NCBI GenBank assembly: GCA_937927265.1
Contig: CALBCO010000235.1
Span: forward strand, 1-24,082
DNA: 24,082 bases
From: an uncultured Verrucomicrobiae bacterium
GTDB lineage: Bacteria; Verrucomicrobiota; Verrucomicrobiia; Palsa-1439
Direction: 5' to 3'
Part shown: piece after piece, positions 15,635 through 24,040 of the stretch
Layout of the letters: each line of letters starts with the position of its first letter
Position numbering within the stretch: the first letter of the stretch is position 1
The notes under the pieces: model-generated
The model's database searches: none
What the model was told of the DNA's origin: nothing
Seen by the model: only the letters and a program-made list of their open reading frames with translations
Program-made: the position numbers and the translations under genes

Positions 15635-16453
15635 TTATCGAGGCACTTGCACGGTCGGTAGTTGCCGGCTTTGAATGGCTTTGAGTTTGGCGAGAATCTC
15701 GGCTAATAGCGTGTTGTCGGGAGCCACGAAGAGGGCGGCTTCGATGTGGCGAATGGCACCGGCCAAATCGCCAAGTTTTTCGCAAAGCGCGGCGGCGTTG
15801 TAATAGGCGCCAAGGTTTTTCGGATCAAGGGCAATGACGCGCTCGTATTTCTTTAACGCGCCGACCGCGTCGCCGGCCGTGGACAGAGCCACCGCCCAGT
15901 TGAACCACAGCCCGGCATTTTCAGGGTCAGCTTCCGCCGCCTTGCCGAATGCGTCTGCGGCTTCCCGCCAGCGGCTGAGTTTGATGTAGACAGTCGCAAG
16001 GTTGATTTGGACCAGTTGGTTGCCGGGATCGAGATCGGCCGCGTGTTGCAGCGCTTCCAGGGCGGCTTCGTATTTCTGGAGATTGATCAACGAATTGCCC
16101 CGATTGAGAAACACCATCGGATTGCGGGGATCGAGTTTTTCCGCGCGCTCCAGTTCGGCCAAGGCTTCGTCGTAGCGGCCGAGTTTGTCAAGGACGTAAG
16201 CGATGTTGACGGCAGTGGTTCCGTGGCCGGGATCAAGCGCAGCGGCGCGGCGAAATTGTTCAAGGGCTTGAGCGAACTGATTTTCGTGGACCAGTTTGAT
16301 GCCGCGGTCGAGGAACACCGTGGCGCGGAGGGGGTCGCGCTGCCGTAATAATTGGGCGTCCGGCAATGGCGGCACTGGCGGCGGGGTGGACGGTTGATAG
16401 GTGGCCGCCACCGCTACAAACGCCAAAAAAGCAAGGAGGATCGGTTTGCTCAT
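15635..16453 (-). CDS. Secreted or membrane-anchored TPR-repeat protein
   Basis: This 272-aa protein starts with MSKPILLAFLAFVAVAATYQ, a short hydrophobic leader compatible with a signal peptide or anchor, followed by a Pro-rich segment (STPPPVPPLPD). Six tetratricopeptide repeats of 34 residues cover most of the rest, each with the usual W/L-G-Y-A-P spacing and the closing ALDP-type turn (for example AAALDPGH, AEKLDPRN, AADLDPGN, AEADPEN, VIALDPKN). TPR arrays bind other proteins; partner and role are unknown. Upstream reading to 17440 is open but overlaps the isomerase gene on the other strand and shows no TPR, so I start at ATG 16453. It is divergent from the isomerase gene and convergent with glmM. 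Confidence 0.85.
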   Translation of the reverse strand: MSKPILLAFLAFVAVAATYQPSTPPPVPPLPDAQLLRQRDPLRATVFLDRGIKLVHENQFAQALEQFRRAAALDPGHGTTAVNIAYVLDKLGRYDEALAELERAEKLDPRNPMVFLNRGNSLINLQKYEAALEALQHAADLDPGNQLVQINLATVYIKLSRWREAADAFGKAAEADPENAGLWFNWAVALSTAGDAVGALKKYERVIALDPKNLGAYYNAAALCEKLGDLAGAIRHIEAALFVAPDNTLLAEILAKLKAIQSRQLPTVQVPR

Positions 16454-16510
16454 TTCGTCTGGTAAATCTAGCAAAGTCACGTTAGTTTTCGAGCCGGTTT
16501 GCGGGCACAT

Positions 16511-17326
16511 ATGAATTCCAACCTCAGTTTTGGGTGTCACACCAGCGAATTTGCCGGGCTGCCGTTGACGACGGCATTGACTACCATCGCCGACAGCGGT
16601 TACCGGGGCGCGGCACTGACGTTGGACACTCGGCACTGCAATCCGTTTACGATTGAGCCGGGCGATCTCGCGCAGTTGCGCCAGTTGCTTGGTTCGTTGC
16701 ATTTGCGGGTGACCATCGAGACGGATGCAGCGCACCTGTTGCATCCTGACCGGGCGCATTATCCGACGTTGGTCAGCAACGAAGGCCGGCAGATCCGGCT
16801 CGAATTGCTGCGACGGGCAGTGGACATCGCGCACACGCTCGGAGCCGATTGCGTGAGTTTCTGGTCGGGCGCTGCCGAACCGGGTGTGACAGAGCATCAA
16901 GCATGGGATTGGTTGGTGACGGGGTGTCTGGCTCTGGCCGAACACGCGAAACGGCGCGGGGTGCAACTGGCATTCGAGCCGACGGCCGGCATGTTGGTGG
17001 ACGACATGGCCAAGTTCGAGGTGCTCAAAAAACACATCACCAGCGCCCGGTTCGGGCTGACGTTGGATGTGCGGCATGTGTTGGACAGGGAAACGACACC
17101 TTTTCGGCAAGTCTATGGCAAATTCGCCAACCTGATCCGCAATGTCCACCTGGGTCCGATCACCGCCTGGCAGTCGCGTGACGGGGAACAAGAACTCGAT
17201 CGAGTTCTCCGCGTGTTGGCGGATAATAAATATACCGGGCTGATCAACATCGAGGTGCCGGCTGACGGCAGTGTCGCCCGGCAGGCCAGCGAGTTTTTGC
17301 GGACAGCCGCGCGCCGGTTGGGGTAA
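16511..17326 (+). CDS. Sugar-phosphate isomerase/epimerase-like TIM-barrel protein (AP endonuclease 2 family)
   Basis: This 271-aa protein has the xylose-isomerase-like/AP_endonuc_2 fold. It opens with NLSFGCHTSEFAGLPL and carries likely metal-ligand positions: Glu in LAFEPTAGM (~155), Asp/His in LTLDVRHVLD (~185-188), His in NVHLGPI (~214) and Glu in INIEVPADG (~248). Relatives isomerise or epimerise sugars, inosose or hydroxypyruvate; the substrate cannot be told from sequence. The first in-frame start is TTG 16499, but ATG 16511 gives the natural N-terminus. The 57-nt divergent gap to the TPR gene shows no clear promoter. It may belong to a separate unit from the DUF1549 trio, 98 nt downstream. 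Confidence 0.75.
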   Translation: MNSNLSFGCHTSEFAGLPLTTALTTIADSGYRGAALTLDTRHCNPFTIEPGDLAQLRQLLGSLHLRVTIETDAAHLLHPDRAHYPTLVSNEGRQIRLELLRRAVDIAHTLGADCVSFWSGAAEPGVTEHQAWDWLVTGCLALAEHAKRRGVQLAFEPTAGMLVDDMAKFEVLKKHITSARFGLTLDVRHVLDRETTPFRQVYGKFANLIRNVHLGPITAWQSRDGEQELDRVLRVLADNKYTGLINIEVPADGSVARQASEFLRTAARRLG

Positions 17327-17372
17327 CCGCGCAACCCATTCCGCCCGCCGGGGTTTACTCATCATGGACAGA

Positions 17373-17397
17373 GGGCGGCCCGTGTAACGGGTGTCCC
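17373..17397 (+). terminator. Candidate hairpin between isomerase and DUF1549 genes
   Basis: Arms 17373-17383 and 17387-17397 pair with a 3-nt loop (CCCGT/ACGGG perfect at the tip, GGG/CCC at the base, a 2x2 mismatch between). No T-run follows. It may be a weak terminator or a leader structure of the downstream gene. Confidence 0.28.
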
Positions 17398-17424
17398 ACG
17401 TTGGCCGTCTTCTGCGGCGACCAT

Positions 17425-18987
17425 ATGCTGAAGTCCTCATGGGTGACGGTCTTGTGGCTCGGCGCGATCGTGGCGGTCGCGCCAGCCGGGACGTTGTTTG
17501 AGGCCGGGCCGGTGACGGCGCCGCAAAATCCGGTGGACGCGGCCGTCTTTGGCCAACTGCGCAAACTCAACCTCGCGCCAGCCAACCTGTGCTCCGACGC
17601 GGTGTTTGTGCGCCGCGTCTATCTCGATGTCATCGGCACGTTGCCTACCGCCGACGAAGCGAAATCGTTTCTCAACGACTCCCGCCTTGATAAACGCGCC
17701 GCGCTCATTGAGCGGTTGCTCGTGCGGGAAGAGTTCGCTGATTACTGGGCGCTGAAGTGGAGCGACCTGTTGCGGATCAAGGCGGAGTTTCCGATCAATC
17801 TTTGGCCGAACGCCGCGCAGGCCTATCACCGCTGGGTGCGGACGTCCATCCGTGACCATTGGCCGTATGACCGGTTCGTCCGCGAATTGCTCACGGCGAG
17901 CGGCAGCAACTTCCGCGTACCCCCCGCCAACTTCTACCGGGCGTTGCAGAGCCGTGAGCCGGCAGCTATCGCGCAAACGGTGGCGTTGACGTTTATGGGA
18001 ACGCGCGCCGAGAACTGGCCCAAAGATCGGCTGGCTGGCATGGCCATGTTCTTCTCTCAGATCGGTTACAAATCCACTGCCGAATGGAAAGAGGAAATCG
18101 TGTTTCACGATTCGGGCAAGGCGACCGGCGCGGTGGCACGAGTCGCGGTGTTCCCGGACGGCAAAGCCGCGCCCCTGCCCCCCGACCAGGACCCGCGGGT
18201 CGTGTTCGCCCACTGGCTCGTCAGCCCCCACAATCCGTGGTTCACCCGCAACATCGTCAATCGCGTCTGGTCGTGGTTGCTCGGGCGGGGCATCATCCAC
18301 GAGCCGGACGACATCCGCCCCGACAACCCACCGGTCAACCCGGAGTTGCTTGCCGTGCTCGAACGCGAACTGATTGCCGCCCAGTACGACTTGCACCACC
18401 TCTACCGGCTGATCCTCAATTCGCAGACGTATCAACTTTCATGCATCCCCGCCTCATCCGACCCGAAAGCTGAAGCGCACTTCGCGGTTTATCCGTTGCG
18501 CTGGCTCGAAGCAGAGGTGCTGATTGACGCGCTGAACCAGATCACCGGCACGACGGAAAATTATTCGAGCGCCATCCCGGAACCGTTTACCTACATCCCG
18601 GAGGAACAACGTGCGATTGCGTTGGCCGACGGCAGCGTCACCAGCCCCTTTCTGGAATTGTTTGGACGGTCACCCCGCGATACCGGCTTGGAAATGGAAC
18701 GCCCGCGCAAACCTTCCGCGGCGCAACGGTTGCACCTGCTCAATTCGAGCCATATCCGCCGCAAATTGGAGCAAGGCCCGAAAATGCGGGCGCTAACCCA
18801 GTCACGCGGCAACACCACCGACCAAATCAACCATTTGTACCTGACCATTCTGTCGCGATTCCCAACGGCGGAGGAACGAAACACCGTGCAAGCGTATCTC
18901 GGCTCGACCGGCAGCGAGCGGCGCGGGACGCTGACGGACGTGGCGTGGGCATTAGTGAACAGCCCGGAGTTTTTATACCGACATTGA
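17425..18987 (+). CDS. DUF1549/DUF1553 domain secreted protein, heme-motif-less
   Basis: This 520-aa protein has a signal peptide (MLKSSWVTVLWLGAIVAVAPAG), then a DUF1549 domain (~35-200, with VRRVYLDVIGTLPTADEA and FADYWALKWSDLLRIK) and a DUF1553 domain (~255-515, with FAHWLVSPHNPWFTRNIVNRVWSWLLGRGIIHEPDDI, given here in two motifs: NPWFTRNIVNRVW and GRGIIHEPDDIRPDNP; and FLYRH at the end). Planctomycete paralogs often start with a cytochrome c-type domain and have a CxxCH motif in the segment after FLG; here that segment reads FMGTRAENWPKDR and there is no CxxCH anywhere. It is therefore shorter than the usual 750-1000 aa. ATG 17425 is chosen over TTG 17401 because the signal peptide begins there. 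It forms an operon with DUF1501 (31-nt gap). Function is unknown. Confidence 0.88.
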   Translation: MLKSSWVTVLWLGAIVAVAPAGTLFEAGPVTAPQNPVDAAVFGQLRKLNLAPANLCSDAVFVRRVYLDVIGTLPTADEAKSFLNDSRLDKRAALIERLLVREEFADYWALKWSDLLRIKAEFPINLWPNAAQAYHRWVRTSIRDHWPYDRFVRELLTASGSNFRVPPANFYRALQSREPAAIAQTVALTFMGTRAENWPKDRLAGMAMFFSQIGYKSTAEWKEEIVFHDSGKATGAVARVAVFPDGKAAPLPPDQDPRVVFAHWLVSPHNPWFTRNIVNRVWSWLLGRGIIHEPDDIRPDNPPVNPELLAVLERELIAAQYDLHHLYRLILNSQTYQLSCIPASSDPKAEAHFAVYPLRWLEAEVLIDALNQITGTTENYSSAIPEPFTYIPEEQRAIALADGSVTSPFLELFGRSPRDTGLEMERPRKPSAAQRLHLLNSSHIRRKLEQGPKMRALTQSRGNTTDQINHLYLTILSRFPTAEERNTVQAYLGSTGSERRGTLTDVAWALVNSPEFLYRH

Positions 18988-19018
18988 AGCCAGTTGTGAA
19001 GAAAGGTAGGTTGACGAC

Positions 19019-20353
19019 ATGAACAGCGGAATGACCCGACGCGAAGCGTTGCGGCGGGGCTTGCTCGGCGCCGCCGCATGGATGGTTGGCAGCCGGCTGC
19101 GATTGCCGACCTGGGCGGCCAACCTCTCCGCCCCCCCCACCGCCAAAACCAAAGCGAAGGCTGTCATCCAAATCTGGATGTGGGGCGGCCCGTCCCACCT
19201 CGACACGTTTGACCCCAAACCCGAAGCCGGCCGCGATTACTGCGGTGATTTGATGAAGCCGATCGAAACCAATGTCTCCGGCATCCGCATCGGCGAGCTG
19301 TTGCCGATGTTGGCGAAGCAAGCCGACAAGTACGCCATCATCCGCAGCATGACCCACGGCAATAACGGCCACGAAACCGCCTCATACATGGTCCAGACTG
19401 GCCGCCCCGCGGGCGACCGGCAAGTGTATCCGTGCGCGGGTGCCGTCGTGTCGTTGTTCAAAGGCTACGATGCCGGCTACAAAGGGATGATCCCGCCCTA
19501 CGTCGTGCTCACCACGCCGCAAGGCCGATTCTCCGAAGCCGGTTTCCTCGGCCCACGCTATAAACCGTTCGTCACTGGAGGCGACCCCTCGCAAAGCCGC
19601 TTTGCCGTCGAAGGAATCGTCGCGCAAGGCATCACCGATGACCAACAGCGAGCGCGGCGGGAATTGTTGCACCAGTTGGATGCTCTCGGCCAGGCGCTGC
19701 CCAGCCATCCCCAGTTGCAGGTGTTGGCGAAAACAGAAGACATGGCCTACGACATGATCCTCGGCGAGGGTGCGAAGGTATTTGATTTATCCACCGAGAA
19801 AGACGAGGTCCGTCAAGCCTATGGCCGCAACCGCTTCGGCCAATCGTGCTTGGTCGCCCGCCGCCTGGTCGAAATCGGCGTGCCCTACGTCACCATCAAC
19901 TACGGCGGTTGGGACACGCACAAGACACATTTCCAAATCATGCGCCAGAAGTTGCCAGAGCTGGACCGCGGTTTTGCCACGCTGTTGCAGGATTTGTACG
20001 ACCGGGGTTTGCTCGAGAGCACCATCGTCTGGTGGAGCGGCGAGTTCGGTCGCACGCCGAAAGTGGATTGGCCTGCGCCATGGAACGGCGGGCGCGGCCA
20101 CCACGGCAAATGCTTCAGTGCGGTCGTGGCCGGCGGTGGGTTCAAGGGCGGTCAGGTCGTCGGGGCTTCGGACGAGCGCGGCGAAGATGTCAAAGACCGG
20201 CCCGTCTATCCGTGCGACGTCATTGGCAGCATGTATCAATTGCTCGGTATTGATCCGCACGCGAAACTGCCACATCCGCAGGGCCTGGAGGCACATCTGT
20301 TGCCAACCTCCGCCGAAGCAAAGTCCGGTGGGTTGCTGACTGAGATTATGTGA
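19019..20353 (+). CDS. DUF1501 domain exported protein (sulfatase/phosphatase-like fold)
   Basis: This 444-aa protein begins with a Tat-like leader (MTRREALRRGLLGAAAWMVG), typical of DUF1501 proteins. Family motifs follow: WMWGGPSHLDTFDPKP, the SMTHGNNGHETASYMVQTGR region, VTINYGGWDTHKTHF, and the catalytic-site-like WWSGEFGRTPKVD and GRGHHGKCFSAVVAGGGF. DUF1501 belongs to the alkaline phosphatase/sulfatase-like superfamily, but its reaction is not established. A Shine-Dalgarno-like AAAGGTAGG precedes ATG 19019. It is almost always paired with DUF1549/1553 proteins in Planctomycetota and Verrucomicrobiota, as here, and the PPC protein follows 4 nt later. Confidence 0.92.
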   Translation: MNSGMTRREALRRGLLGAAAWMVGSRLRLPTWAANLSAPPTAKTKAKAVIQIWMWGGPSHLDTFDPKPEAGRDYCGDLMKPIETNVSGIRIGELLPMLAKQADKYAIIRSMTHGNNGHETASYMVQTGRPAGDRQVYPCAGAVVSLFKGYDAGYKGMIPPYVVLTTPQGRFSEAGFLGPRYKPFVTGGDPSQSRFAVEGIVAQGITDDQQRARRELLHQLDALGQALPSHPQLQVLAKTEDMAYDMILGEGAKVFDLSTEKDEVRQAYGRNRFGQSCLVARRLVEIGVPYVTINYGGWDTHKTHFQIMRQKLPELDRGFATLLQDLYDRGLLESTIVWWSGEFGRTPKVDWPAPWNGGRGHHGKCFSAVVAGGGFKGGQVVGASDERGEDVKDRPVYPCDVIGSMYQLLGIDPHAKLPHPQGLEAHLLPTSAEAKSGGLLTEIM

Positions 20354-20357
20354 ACCC

Positions 20358-22658
20358 ATGCACTCGATTCGTTGGCGACACTGGTTGATCGCGGGCTGGT
20401 TGCTCGCGCCGATGGCATTCGCGCAACAACCGCAAACCCGAGAAACACGCATCGGGTTCGTCTATCCCGCCGGCGGACGGCCAGGGACAACCTTCACAAT
20501 CACCGTCGGCGGCCAATACCTCGAGGCCACGACCAACGCGTTCGTCTCCGGCACGGGCGTGCGCGCGGTCGTCCTCGATCAGAGCGAAAATCTCTCCCCA
20601 AAACAGGTCAACGATCTGCGCGAACGTCAGGATCAACTGCGTAAAGAGAAAAAGACGCCCGACGTTACGAGGGAACTGCTGGAAATCGCTAAAAAACTCG
20701 ATCTCTACCAGAAACGCCGCGCCACACCCGCCATCGGCGAGCGGGTGACACTGCAAATCACCATCGCACCCGACGCCGAGCCAGGCGACCGCGAGTTGCG
20801 GCTGTTGAGCCGTGCCGGACTGTCCAATCCACTCGTCTTTCAAGTCGGCCAACTGCCGGAATTCGCCAAGCAAAACCCACCGGAAACAGACCTCACCGTC
20901 CGCCGCGAGCAACGTTACGGCGAAATCAAAGCCGTCCCGCCCACCGAAACCGCTATCACCATCCCGGCCACCATCAACGGCCAAATCCTGCAAGGCGGCG
21001 TAGATCGCTTCCGCTTCACGGCCAAGCAAGGCCAATCCTTGGTCATTGCCGCCGCCGCCCGCAAACTTATCCCCTATCTGGCCGACGCCGTGCCTGGCTG
21101 GTTCCAAGCTGTGTTGACGCTCTACGACGCCCAAGGCAAAGAACTCGCCTACGACGACGACTACCGCTTCCACCCTGACCCGGTACTCTTCTACAAAATC
21201 CCCACCGATGGCGACTACATCCTCGAAATCAAAGACTCCCTCTACCGCGGCCGCGACGACTTTGTGTATCGCATCACCGTGGGCGAATTACCGTTTGTGA
21301 CCGGCATCTTTCCACTCGGCGCCAAAGCCGGTGGCCCGGTCCAACTCGAACTCCGGGGATGGAATCTACCCTTCGCCACGATGTCCCTAAACATCCACCC
21401 CACCGCTCGCGGCTATTTCCCATTCACTGTCCGCCACAACAACCTCATCTCCCAACCCATCCCACTCATGGTGGACACGTTGCCCGAACGATTCGAACAA
21501 GAACCCAACAACCTCCGCCCCCATGCCCAACCCGTCACCCTGCCGGTCATCATCAACGGCCGCATCCACCAGCCTGGCGACACCGACATCTTCCGTTTCG
21601 AGGGGCGCGTGGGCGAAACAATCGTCGCCGAAATCCACGCCCGCCGGCTCGATTCGCCCTTGGACTCTCTGCTGAAATTCCTCGATGCCAACGGCAAAGA
21701 AATCGCCGTCAACGACGACTACGAAGACAAAAGCACCGGCCTCAACACCCACCACGCGGATTCGTATTTACGGGCCACCCTCCCCGCCACAAGCCGTTAC
21801 TATGTGCAAATCACCGACACCCAAGGCCAAGGCAGTCATGACCATGCCTACCGACTCCGACTCAGCACGCCCCGGCCCGACTTTGCCTTGCGTGTTGTGC
21901 CCTCCAGCCTCACCGTCCGCGGCAGTAACAGCACTGTGCCGCTGACCCTCTTCGCCCTGCGCCAGGACGGCTACACCAACGCCATCACCGTCACCCTCAA
22001 GGACGCGCCCAAAGATTTTACCCTGACGGGCGCAACCATCCCGGCTGGCGCGGACAAAATCACAGCGACATTGACTGTGTCACGCTCGTTCACCAACGAA
22101 ACCCTCAACCTCCAACTCGAAGGCCGCGCGTTGATTCTCAACCAGGAAGTCATCCGCCCGGTCATACCGGCTGACGACATGATGCAGGCGTTTATCTATC
22201 GGCATCTCGTACCCGCCAAGGAACTCAAAATCGCCTTCGTCGGTCGCGCCGCCAGTAGTCGCAACGCTTCCAGCCGCAGCGAAGCTACCCCCGGCGAACG
22301 ACTCCAACAACTTCTCCAAGCCGTCGCTCCCCGCGAGCCAGTGCGGCTGCCTGCAGGCGGCACTACGCGGTTGGAACTGAAATTCCCGCCTTTTCCCCGA
22401 CTCGATCAGCTTCAGTTTGCCTTGAAGGACCCGCCGGAGGGCATCACCATCCAAAGCGCCCAGTTGACCGCTAACCAAACGGCACTCGTCCTGCAAAGCG
22501 ACGCAGCCAAAGTCAAACCCGGCCAAAAAGGAAATCTGATCATCACAGTCCTCGCCCCGCGCCCCAATCCCCCCGCCACGCCAGAGAAAACCGGCCGCCC
22601 CCCACTCTTCCCCGCCGGCACCTTGCCCGCCATCGGCTACGAAATTATCGCCCCATGA
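20358..22658 (+). CDS. Secreted protein with two PPC (pre-peptidase C-terminal-like) domains
   Basis: This 766-aa protein has a signal peptide (MHSIRWRHWLIAGWLLAPMAFA). An IPT/TIG-like segment (GFVYPAGGRPGTTFTITVGG, ~32-50) is followed by a charged helical stretch (~80-118) that may be coiled coil. Two PPC beta-sandwich domains then appear: ~205-310 (INGQILQGGVDRFRFTAKQG ... YDDDYRFHPDP ... DGDYILEIKD) and ~395-505 (INGRIHQPGDTDIFRFEGR ... VNDDYEDKS ... SRYYVQITD). The C-terminal part is beta-rich with no known catalytic motif. Such proteins usually follow DUF1549-DUF1501 genes in these phyla; a carbohydrate- or partner-binding role is inferred. The gap to DUF1501 is only 4 nt. A Ser/Arg-rich segment (~633-644, SSRNASSRSEAT) coincides with an imperfect palindrome and may be an inserted repeat. 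Confidence 0.85.
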   Translation: MHSIRWRHWLIAGWLLAPMAFAQQPQTRETRIGFVYPAGGRPGTTFTITVGGQYLEATTNAFVSGTGVRAVVLDQSENLSPKQVNDLRERQDQLRKEKKTPDVTRELLEIAKKLDLYQKRRATPAIGERVTLQITIAPDAEPGDRELRLLSRAGLSNPLVFQVGQLPEFAKQNPPETDLTVRREQRYGEIKAVPPTETAITIPATINGQILQGGVDRFRFTAKQGQSLVIAAAARKLIPYLADAVPGWFQAVLTLYDAQGKELAYDDDYRFHPDPVLFYKIPTDGDYILEIKDSLYRGRDDFVYRITVGELPFVTGIFPLGAKAGGPVQLELRGWNLPFATMSLNIHPTARGYFPFTVRHNNLISQPIPLMVDTLPERFEQEPNNLRPHAQPVTLPVIINGRIHQPGDTDIFRFEGRVGETIVAEIHARRLDSPLDSLLKFLDANGKEIAVNDDYEDKSTGLNTHHADSYLRATLPATSRYYVQITDTQGQGSHDHAYRLRLSTPRPDFALRVVPSSLTVRGSNSTVPLTLFALRQDGYTNAITVTLKDAPKDFTLTGATIPAGADKITATLTVSRSFTNETLNLQLEGRALILNQEVIRPVIPADDMMQAFIYRHLVPAKELKIAFVGRAASSRNASSRSEATPGERLQQLLQAVAPREPVRLPAGGTTRLELKFPPFPRLDQLQFALKDPPEGITIQSAQLTANQTALVLQSDAAKVKPGQKGNLIITVLAPRPNPPATPEKTGRPPLFPAGTLPAIGYEIIAP
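22255..22288. repeat. Imperfect palindrome inside the PPC gene, possible in-frame repeat insertion
   Basis: GTAG-TCGC (22255-22262) pairs with GCGA-CTAC (22279-22288, with a 2-nt bulge) over a 16-nt loop. It begins with GTAG and ends with CTAC, as the other elements do. The encoded SSRNASSRSEA segment is unlike its surroundings. No second copy was found in the window. Confidence 0.35.
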
Positions 22659-22665
22659 TCACGTC

Positions 22666-22695
22666 GCAGCCATGACCGAAAAACATCACGGCTGC
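22666..22695. terminator. Candidate bidirectional terminator between convergent PPC and plsC genes
   Basis: GCAGCCATGA (22666-22675) and TCACGGCTGC (22686-22695) form a 10-bp stem with one mismatch and a 10-nt A-rich loop. It overlaps the last codons and stop of plsC and follows the PPC stop by 7 nt. There is no T-run on either side. Confidence 0.4.
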
Positions 22696-23321
22696 AACTG
22701 CGCAATCCGCCGCATAATCTCGTCGCCTATGTCCTGATAGACAGCCTTCAACTCTTCACCCCGCAACTGCTCAACATTCTCCGGCAACGGATAGACAAAT
22801 GGTTTGCCAAAGATAATCGTCAGCTTCGCCGGTCGCGGAATCATCTTGCCGCGCGGCATCGCCCGTTCAGCCCCGAAAATCCGCATCGGCACCACCGGCA
22901 CCCGCGCCCGCGCCACGATCATCCCGATACCCGCCCGTGCCTTTTGGAGTTGACCGTCGGGACTCCGCGTCCCCTCCGGGAACATCACCACGCCCTTCCC
23001 CTCCGCCAACATCTTCAACACCAACCGCATCGCCCCGATGTCGCCTTTGTCGCGGTTGATGGGCCGGACGTTCCAACTCCGCAACAACCAGTTCGCCAGC
23101 GGATGTCGAAACAACGTGTCCCGCGCCAGAAAATAAAGACCGCGCCGGCAGGCTTGGCCAAACATCGGCGGATCAAGAAAACTCACATGGTTGCCAGCCA
23201 AAATTACCCCGCCCGTGTCGGGCACGTGCTCGCGCCCAATCACCCGGCCGCGGTGATACAGCCGGAAATAAACCCGGTAGATTCCTCGACAAAACCGATA
23301 CCAAAGACTCGCGTCCGTCAT
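22686..23321 (-). CDS. plsC: 1-acyl-sn-glycerol-3-phosphate acyltransferase (PlsC family)
   Basis: This 211-aa membrane-associated acyltransferase makes phosphatidic acid from lysophosphatidic acid in phospholipid synthesis. The catalytic NHxxxxD motif is NHVSFLD (H45, D50) and the phosphate-binding motif is FPEGTRS at 114-120; VPVVPMRIFG is the conserved block IV. An N-terminal hydrophobic segment is short. The start ATG 23321 overlaps the cmk TGA (ATGA), so the two are translationally coupled. The cmk-plsC order is common in bacteria. The exact substrate (glycerolipid or another acyl acceptor) cannot be read from sequence. Confidence 0.92.
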   Translation of the reverse strand: MTDASLWYRFCRGIYRVYFRLYHRGRVIGREHVPDTGGVILAGNHVSFLDPPMFGQACRRGLYFLARDTLFRHPLANWLLRSWNVRPINRDKGDIGAMRLVLKMLAEGKGVVMFPEGTRSPDGQLQKARAGIGMIVARARVPVVPMRIFGAERAMPRGKMIPRPAKLTIIFGKPFVYPLPENVEQLRGEELKAVYQDIGDEIMRRIAQLQP

Positions 23322-24040
23322 GGCTGAGGATTTCCCTCTCCCCGCCAGGGGAGAGGGTCAGGGCGAGGGGGCTGTCGGCGGATTTGCCCCAAAATCACCT
23401 CCACCGTCTCCTCCACGCTCAACCGTGAATTCTCAATCACCGTCGCGCCCACCGCAATCTGTAACGGCGCCGTCGCCCGCCCCGCATCCAGTTTGTCGCG
23501 GGCTTGCAGGTTCTGGGCCACGTTTTCCGCGCTGGTTTGGATATTCATCGCCGCGAAATCCCGCTGTCGTCGCTGCACCCGAACTTCCGGGTTGGCGTCG
23601 AGGTAAAACTTGTGCGGCGTGTCCGGGAACACCACCGACCCGATGTCCCGCCCTTCCATCACGAGACTGCCGAACTTCGTCAACGACCGCTGATGCTGCA
23701 CCAAAATCTGTCGGACTTCGGGAATCGCGGCGATGACCGACACCTTCTCCGCCACGCGCGGTTCGCGAATGGCGTCACCGGGATCCACGCCATTGATCAA
23801 CATCCGCGCCACACCGTCCCTAATCTCAAAACTGATCTTGATCGTGTGCATCATCCCGATGACGGCGATGGGATCGGTCACGTCCACGCCCATTTCCAGC
23901 GCCTGCCAAGTCACCGCCCGGTACATCGCGCCCGAATCCACATAATTGAATCCCAGTTTCTTGGCCAACAGCTTCGACACGGTGCTTTTCCCGCTCGCCG
24001 CCGGCCCGTCCACGGCCACCACGGTCACTTTGTCACTCAT
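23318..24040 (-). CDS. cmk: Cytidylate kinase
   Basis: Cmk phosphorylates CMP and dCMP with ATP in pyrimidine nucleotide metabolism. The 240-aa protein has the P-loop GPAASGKST (residues 12-20), AMYRAVTW, the NMP-binding VMEGRDIGSVVFPD and RRQRDF lid. The conserved fold ends near VEVILGQIRR (~223). The last ~17 residues (PPRPDPLPWRGEGNPQP) are not family sequence; they read through a palindromic repeat (23334-23357) up to the TGA that overlaps plsC. The start ATG 24040 overlaps the TGA of the upstream reading frame (ATGA). The tail is probably harmless. Confidence 0.95.
   Translation of the reverse strand: MSDKVTVVAVDGPAASGKSTVSKLLAKKLGFNYVDSGAMYRAVTWQALEMGVDVTDPIAVIGMMHTIKISFEIRDGVARMLINGVDPGDAIREPRVAEKVSVIAAIPEVRQILVQHQRSLTKFGSLVMEGRDIGSVVFPDTPHKFYLDANPEVRVQRRQRDFAAMNIQTSAENVAQNLQARDKLDAGRATAPLQIAVGATVIENSRLSVEETVEVILGQIRRQPPRPDPLPWRGEGNPQP
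23334..23357. repeat. Palindromic repeat at the 3' end of cmk
   Basis: CCCTCTCCCC (23334-23343) and GGGGAGAGGG (23348-23357) form a perfect 10-bp stem with a 4-nt loop. The following bases (GTCAGGGCGAGGGG) extend a repeat type that I recall as dispersed in many GC-rich genomes. It is translated as the PLPWRGEG tail of Cmk and lies 13 nt upstream of the plsC start on the minus strand. Confidence 0.65.

Noticed and set aside
16454..17440. N-terminal extension of the TPR frame to 17440
   Set aside because: It is antisense to the isomerase gene and has no TPR or other motif; the signal-like leader at 16453 marks the real start.
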